Position numbers and translations under genes: made by a program. The notes below the pieces were generated by a model, which had not been told where the DNA came from, did no database searches, and saw nothing but the letters and a program-made list of their open reading frames with translations. Positions 4,637 through 8,053 of a stretch of 8,053 nt of DNA are shown here, in pieces; position 1 is the stretch's first letter; every line of letters begins with the position of its first letter. The DNA is from Eubacteriales bacterium (GTDB lineage: Bacteria > Bacillota > Clostridia > Oscillospirales > CAG-382): contig JAQVQF010000107.1 in the NCBI GenBank assembly GCA_028701715.1, positions 1 through 8,053 on the forward strand. Reading direction: 5' to 3'.

Positions 4637-5887
4637 TCGTTTAAAGGTACAGGTAAAGGTTGTCCCGTCGTCACGGCTGCTTTTCACCGTAATTTTCCCT
4701 CCGTGAATATCGACAATGGATTTGGCTATGGAAAGCCCCAGTCCGAAGCCGCCTTCGCAACGCGCACGGGATTCGTCCACCCGGTAAAATCTTTCGAATA
4801 TATGTCCGGCTTGCTCCGGCGTTATGATATCGCCTTTATTGTTTACCGTCATTATTATCCTGTCCTGCGCATAAAACAGATTAAAAATAACTTTACCGTC
4901 CTTTACGGGGTATGAGTACTTAACGGCGTTATCGATTAATATCCCGACAAGGCGGACGAGGAGTTCCCGATTACCGTTGATTCCGAGCCCGGGTTCGATA
5001 TTGCAGTTTAGCTCCAAACCTTTTTCAAAGCATACGCTTTCGAAGGGAAGCGCCGCGCCGAGCGCGAGATTGCTGAAATCCAGCGCGTACTTTTCATAAG
5101 ATTCCGCCGCTTCGTCTGATTTGGCAAGATACAGCATACCGGATATCAAATTCGCCATACGTTCGGTTTCGTTTTTGATATAACCGAGCCATTTGCTTTG
5201 GTCGCCGACTGTCGATTCAGAATGGGAAGCGATTATTTCGGTATTCGCCCCGATAACGGACAACGGTGTTTTCAGCTCATGAGAAACGTCCGCAACGAGC
5301 TGCTTTTGCTGTTTAATGGATTTTTCTATCGGTGATACGGCAATTTTACAGATTATAAGGGTTATCAGAAAAAAGCATACCAAACCGCCGCAACCTATAA
5401 GCAAGATGGAAATTAAAAGGCTGTGAAGCGTCAGGTCCTCATAGGATTTATCCAAAAAAACAATTTTCACCCCGCTGTTAATGTCGGTTTTCAAATACCG
5501 AAGATTATATTTTTCGATAACACCGTTTTTTTCGTCGGATTCTATTGCGCTTCCGACCACATAATAAATATAATCCTTTTGTTCGTCGGTCAGCGTTTCT
5601 TCAAATCCGTAGGGTACGATAATGCCTGAGTTCGTATAATACTCTATGATAAATATATTTAAATGCGAATATTTTCCGTTACCGTTTTCGGAACCGAAAA
5701 TTTTCTCGAATCGGTCGTTAAATATCATACTCGGCTGAATCGCGGAATAATCACGCATGGCGTCCATGCTGTCGTTATATAATGTACGGCCTGTATGAAT
5801 ATAAAAAAACGCAAGTATCGCTATAAGAAGAACGGTTATCATAAACATAACCGTCAGTACGAATTTTATTTTCAATCTGCGTATCAT
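4631..5887 (-). CDS. Sensor histidine kinase of an OmpR-type two-component system
   Basis: A 418-residue membrane kinase that phosphorylates the response regulator encoded just upstream. TM1 spans about 10-31 and TM2 about 155-182, framing a 120-residue external sensor region with no recognised fold. The linker after TM2 (KIAVSPIEKSIKQQ) is short, without a clear full HAMP domain. The H-box is DVSHELKTPLS with phospho-acceptor His203; the N-box is LIDNAVKYS (Asn320); the G1 region is VNNKGDII, lacking the usual Asp as in some VanS/clostridial kinases; the F-box is IFERFYRVDESR (363-374) and the G2 box GGFGLGLSIAK (379-389). The ATG at 5887 overlaps the regulator's TGA (ATGA), with GGAG 8 nt upstream. 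The signal sensed is unknown. It ends tail-to-tail inside sigG's last codons. Confidence 0.92.
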   Translation of the reverse strand: MIRRLKIKFVLTVMFMITVLLIAILAFFYIHTGRTLYNDSMDAMRDYSAIQPSMIFNDRFEKIFGSENGNGKYSHLNIFIIEYYTNSGIIVPYGFEETLTDEQKDYIYYVVGSAIESDEKNGVIEKYNLRYLKTDINSGVKIVFLDKSYEDLTLHSLLISILLIGCGGLVCFFLITLIICKIAVSPIEKSIKQQKQLVADVSHELKTPLSVIGANTEIIASHSESTVGDQSKWLGYIKNETERMANLISGMLYLAKSDEAAESYEKYALDFSNLALGAALPFESVCFEKGLELNCNIEPGLGINGNRELLVRLVGILIDNAVKYSYPVKDGKVIFNLFYAQDRIIMTVNNKGDIITPEQAGHIFERFYRVDESRARCEGGFGLGLSIAKSIVDIHGGKITVKSSRDDGTTFTCTFKRL

Positions 5888-6558
5888 TGCCGTATCTCCA
5901 GGTGATAACCTATTTTTCTTACGGTTGTGATTATTACCTTTGAGTGAAGAAACGCCAATTTTCTGCGTATGAAGGAAATATATACCTCTACATTATTGTC
6001 TTCCGCTTCAGAAAGATAACCCCATACCTTGGTTAAAAGGTCCTCTTTGCTTATTATAACGGAAGGGTTGGATATAAGCAGCTTTATTATTTCAAATTCC
6101 TTGAAACCGAGGCGTATTGAATTTTCCGCGCATGAAAGGCTCAGCGAATCGATGTTCAGAATAAGATCTCCGTATGTTATCTCATTTAACACAATTTCGC
6201 CTTTTCGACGTGAAACCGCTCGAATCCGTGCCAAAAGCTCGTCGGATGAGAAGGGCTTTGTAAGATAATCGTCCGCGCCGCAGTCGAGACCTTTGACTTT
6301 ATCGCTGAGCTCGTCACGGGCGGTGAGCAGTATTATGGGTGTGTTGATTTTATTTTTTCTCAGCATGGTTAATACATCAAAACCGTTAATATGCGGCAGC
6401 ATTATATCAAGGAGTATGACATCATATATACCGCTCACGGCGTAATCGTAGCCGTCCGCTCCGTCATATACCGCATCGCAGTGGATTTTTTGCGCCGACA
6501 GGATTTCGCAAATACTGTCGGCAAGTCTTTTTTCGTCTTCAACCAATAGCACATTCAT
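5884..6558 (-). CDS. OmpR/PhoB-family response regulator
   Basis: A 224-residue cytoplasmic transcription factor. The receiver domain (1-118) has the acidic pocket E7-D8, phospho-acceptor Asp51 (VILLDIMLPHINGFD), Thr79 (LLTARDE) and Lys101 (LTKPFSSDEL), all intact. The winged-helix DNA-binding domain (about 125-222) has the recognition helix region DNNVEVYISFIRRKL and the wing VRKIGYHL. The ATG follows AAGGAGG at 8 nt. It is the first gene of a two-gene operon with the histidine kinase, overlapping by 4 bp. A candidate promoter with a palindrome over its -35 lies about 45-70 bp upstream. Regulated genes are not visible in sequence. Confidence 0.93.
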   Translation of the reverse strand: MNVLLVEDEKRLADSICEILSAQKIHCDAVYDGADGYDYAVSGIYDVILLDIMLPHINGFDVLTMLRKNKINTPIILLTARDELSDKVKGLDCGADDYLTKPFSSDELLARIRAVSRRKGEIVLNEITYGDLILNIDSLSLSCAENSIRLGFKEFEIIKLLISNPSVIISKEDLLTKVWGYLSEAEDNNVEVYISFIRRKLAFLHSKVIITTVRKIGYHLEIRQ

Positions 6559-6601
6559 TATAATGTATCCTCCTTGTTATAAATTTATTGATTAATCTTA
6601 A

Positions 6602-6630
6602 AATATACTTAAAAAGGGTTGATATATCAA
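6602..6630 (-). promoter_or_regulatory. Candidate sigma-A promoter of the two-component operon
   Basis: On the minus strand, TTGATA (6630-6625) and TATATT (6607-6602) are 17 nt apart and each match the vegetative consensus at 5 of 6 positions. Initiation near 6595 leaves a leader of about 37 nt with an AAGGAGG site. The -35 box lies inside the perfect palindrome at 6611-6638. Confidence 0.55.
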
Positions 6631-6638
6631 CCCTTTTT
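6611..6638. terminator. Perfect 28-nt palindrome: bidirectional terminator and possible operator
   Basis: A0-loop palindrome has the core GGGTTGATATATCAACCC (6616-6633) with five A before and five T after. As RNA it forms a 7-bp stem with a TATA loop followed by T5 in both directions. On the minus strand it lies 17 bp after the stop of the zinc-ribbon membrane protein gene, where a terminator is expected. It also covers the -35 of the response regulator promoter, so a DNA-binding dimer here could control that operon. Confidence 0.7.
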
Positions 6639-6655
6639 CTTTAAGCATTTATCAT

Positions 6656-7678
6656 TTATTTAACCGTCTGAATGGTAACCTTAACGCGTCGTTGTATATC
6701 CGCTTTTTTAAAATCCATACTGTATAAAATTATTATTGCGATAAACGCCGCGCACAGGCTTATTATAAGACCTATTATCAGGAAACGAAGGTTCAGGGAA
6801 TCGGTAAATTGCATATTGATATAGTTGGTAAATTTTTCGGCGAAAGTGGAATATCCGATCGAAAAGGTTCGGTTAAGATATTTGGCAAGCCCGAAAATAC
6901 AGCCGAAAAAATGAGAAACCATCATGAGAGCGGTTGATATACAGCATATCGCAAGCATGCCTTTGGAATCTACCCTTCCGGTGACCGATTTAAATATTAA
7001 AAATACGGCTCCTCCGATAATGAATCCGACAAGGCAGGTTAAATACTTGACTATTTCCGCTCTGCCGCTGACACCCAACAGGAAAAACAAAAACACATAT
7101 ATCAATGTTCCCGCAAGACCGGCAAAAATTGAAAGCAGGATACCCTTTTTATAAGATAATTTTTCTCCGTCGTTTTCCGTTTTTTCAATTTCGGAGCCTT
7201 CCTCCGCTTCTTCCGCGGCGGTCAAGGCGCATTTTTCGCACAGCAGACGCTTTTCTTCTTTGTTACCCATGGCGACGGTTACGACTCTGCGTTTTTCGGT
7301 GACCTTGAATTCAGTCCCGCAATCCGAGCAATAATGAGAATTGGGAATTCCGTTTTCATCCAAAAGTCCGATAATATAATCGGTCAATTCGCGCAAAGAC
7401 GCTATGGGAGCGGAGGTAAAGATTCGTATGCCGTTTTCCGAAACGGAATAATCGCTGACGGAATATTTGCCTATAACAGCTCTGATACCGTCGTTTAGGT
7501 TCAGATAATCTTCCGCATATTCATCGCTGTTACCGATATAACAGGATATTTTCAGGATTTTTTTAGTTTTTGCTTCGTAAATTGCGATAAAATATTCGCC
7601 GTATATGCCGAAAGCGCTGTTTTCCGTAAGCTTGAGCCTGATACTTTTGGCGAAAATTTCCGTTGATTTGGAAAGCAT
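6656..7678 (-). CDS. Four-TM membrane protein with zinc-ribbon-like motif, function unknown
   Basis: A 340-residue protein I do not recognise. Residues 1-110 form a soluble mixed alpha/beta domain with no known motif. Next is a zinc-ribbon-like element, YCSDCG (Cys117, Cys120) and LLCEKCA (Cys147, Cys150), a CxxC-N26-CxxC pattern able to bind one zinc. An acidic stretch (AAEEAEEGSEIEKTENDGEK, 154-173) leads to four transmembrane helices at about 178-203, 211-231, 240-266 and 297-321, and a basic C-terminal tail. The N-terminal and zinc parts are probably cytoplasmic. The ATG follows AGGAGGG at good spacing, and a candidate promoter lies upstream, so it is likely its own transcript ending at the palindromic terminator. 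It is next to a two-component operon and a DUF368 gene on the same strand; an envelope role is possible but unproven. Confidence 0.7.
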   Translation of the reverse strand: MLSKSTEIFAKSIRLKLTENSAFGIYGEYFIAIYEAKTKKILKISCYIGNSDEYAEDYLNLNDGIRAVIGKYSVSDYSVSENGIRIFTSAPIASLRELTDYIIGLLDENGIPNSHYCSDCGTEFKVTEKRRVVTVAMGNKEEKRLLCEKCALTAAEEAEEGSEIEKTENDGEKLSYKKGILLSIFAGLAGTLIYVFLFFLLGVSGRAEIVKYLTCLVGFIIGGAVFLIFKSVTGRVDSKGMLAICCISTALMMVSHFFGCIFGLAKYLNRTFSIGYSTFAEKFTNYINMQFTDSLNLRFLIIGLIISLCAAFIAIIILYSMDFKKADIQRRVKVTIQTVK

Positions 7679-7722
7679 AGAACTCCCTCCTAATTGTTAT
7701 TCAAATCATATTAACACTCTCA

Positions 7723-7750
7723 ATGATAAAATTGATGAAAAATGTGTAAA
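7723..7750 (-). promoter_or_regulatory. Candidate sigma-A promoter of the zinc-ribbon membrane protein gene
   Basis: On the minus strand, TTTACA (7750-7745) is followed after 16 nt by TATCAT (7728-7723), each 5 of 6 to consensus. Initiation near 7716 gives a leader of about 38 nt carrying AGGAGGG. The surrounding DNA is very AT-rich, so chance matches are likely. Confidence 0.4.
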
Positions 7751-7762
7751 TTTTCACTTATT

Positions 7763-8053
7763 TTAAAAAAATATTACCGTCACCGAAGCTGCCGTGAACC
7801 CCAAAAGAAAGCAATCGGTTTCAAATGTATATTTTTCCATTATTTTCAGTATGAATTTCGATAACGCGATAATACCGAATATGGTTCCGATTCCGAGAGG
7901 CAACAATACCGCGGTGTCAAAACGGTTGAAGGCTGTCATCACATTGCCGTAAATACCGATAAACGCGAGCATATAGGGAAAGCTTATGCCCGGTAGAATA
8001 AGCGATACCGAAAGAATAAAGCCCGCGAGAAAATAGGAAAACACGCCAAAGGT
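7763..8053 (-). CDS. DUF368 domain membrane protein (PopT-like), C-terminal part only
   Basis: The frame runs off the right edge: the first start inside the window is a GTG at 8044, but codons before it (reading T-F-G) stay open, so the gene is partial. The visible part of about 96 residues is hydrophobic and matches the second repeat of DUF368 proteins: FLAGFILSVSLILPGISFPY, then GIYGNVMTAFN, LLPLGIGTIFGIIALSKFI, and a last helix FLLGFTAASVTVIFF. DUF368 proteins usually have about 270-300 residues with two such repeats. Members called PopT are reported to move undecaprenyl phosphate across the membrane for cell-wall carrier-lipid recycling. Here the usual PGxSGS loop reads PGISFP, a variant at a conserved loop. 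No clear terminator follows the stop; an AT-rich gap of 84 bp separates it from the next gene. Confidence 0.72.
   Translation of the reverse strand, partial: TFGVFSYFLAGFILSVSLILPGISFPYMLAFIGIYGNVMTAFNRFDTAVLLPLGIGTIFGIIALSKFILKIMEKYTFETDCFLLGFTAASVTVIFF

Overview
The window looks like chromosome from an endospore-forming Clostridia (Bacillota), probably an uncultured gut or rumen type. The evidence is a clear sigma-G gene with the diagnostic N-terminal NKVEICGV motif, a YunB-type sporulation protein, a DUF3006 protein, a DUF368 protein, strong GGAGG ribosome sites and short intergenic gaps. This placement is inferred from protein families only. No phage, plasmid, CRISPR, tRNA or rRNA signal is visible.

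Layout. (1) 1-1958, plus strand: the end of a DHHW-like, membrane-anchored SGNH-fold protein whose 5' end lies outside the window, then a SpoU/TrmH-type RNA 2'-O-methyltransferase 6 bp downstream. (2) 1959-2199: a 241-bp non-coding block made almost entirely of back-to-back inverted repeats, with TGTC/GACA ends and an exact 8-bp direct repeat (TTACTTAA) on both sides. It reads as a small non-autonomous mobile element (MITE-like) sitting between two convergent genes. (3) 2200-4636, sporulation cluster: yunB (minus), a divergent membrane-anchored protein of unknown function (plus), a small DUF3006 protein (minus) and sigG (plus) with a candidate sigma-F promoter. (4) 4631-6558, minus: an OmpR-family response regulator and its histidine kinase, translationally overlapped by 4 bp and running tail-to-tail into sigG with a 6-bp overlap. 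(5) 6656-8053, minus: a four-TM protein with a zinc-ribbon-like motif and unknown function, then the C-terminal half of a DUF368 protein cut by the window edge.

How it fits together. yunB and sigG both belong to sporulation, sigG being the late forespore sigma factor. The two-component pair may sense an envelope signal; its candidate promoter has its -35 box inside a perfect palindrome that may also terminate the gene upstream. DUF368 proteins are linked to undecaprenyl-phosphate recycling and DHHW proteins to surface polymer acylation, so the flanks have an envelope flavour. No functional link between flanks and centre can be shown from sequence alone.

The best candidate for something undescribed is the 241-bp element at 1959-2199. 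It appears to have inserted exactly at the shared tails of two convergent genes, and the duplicated 8 bp gave each gene its own intact stop codon.
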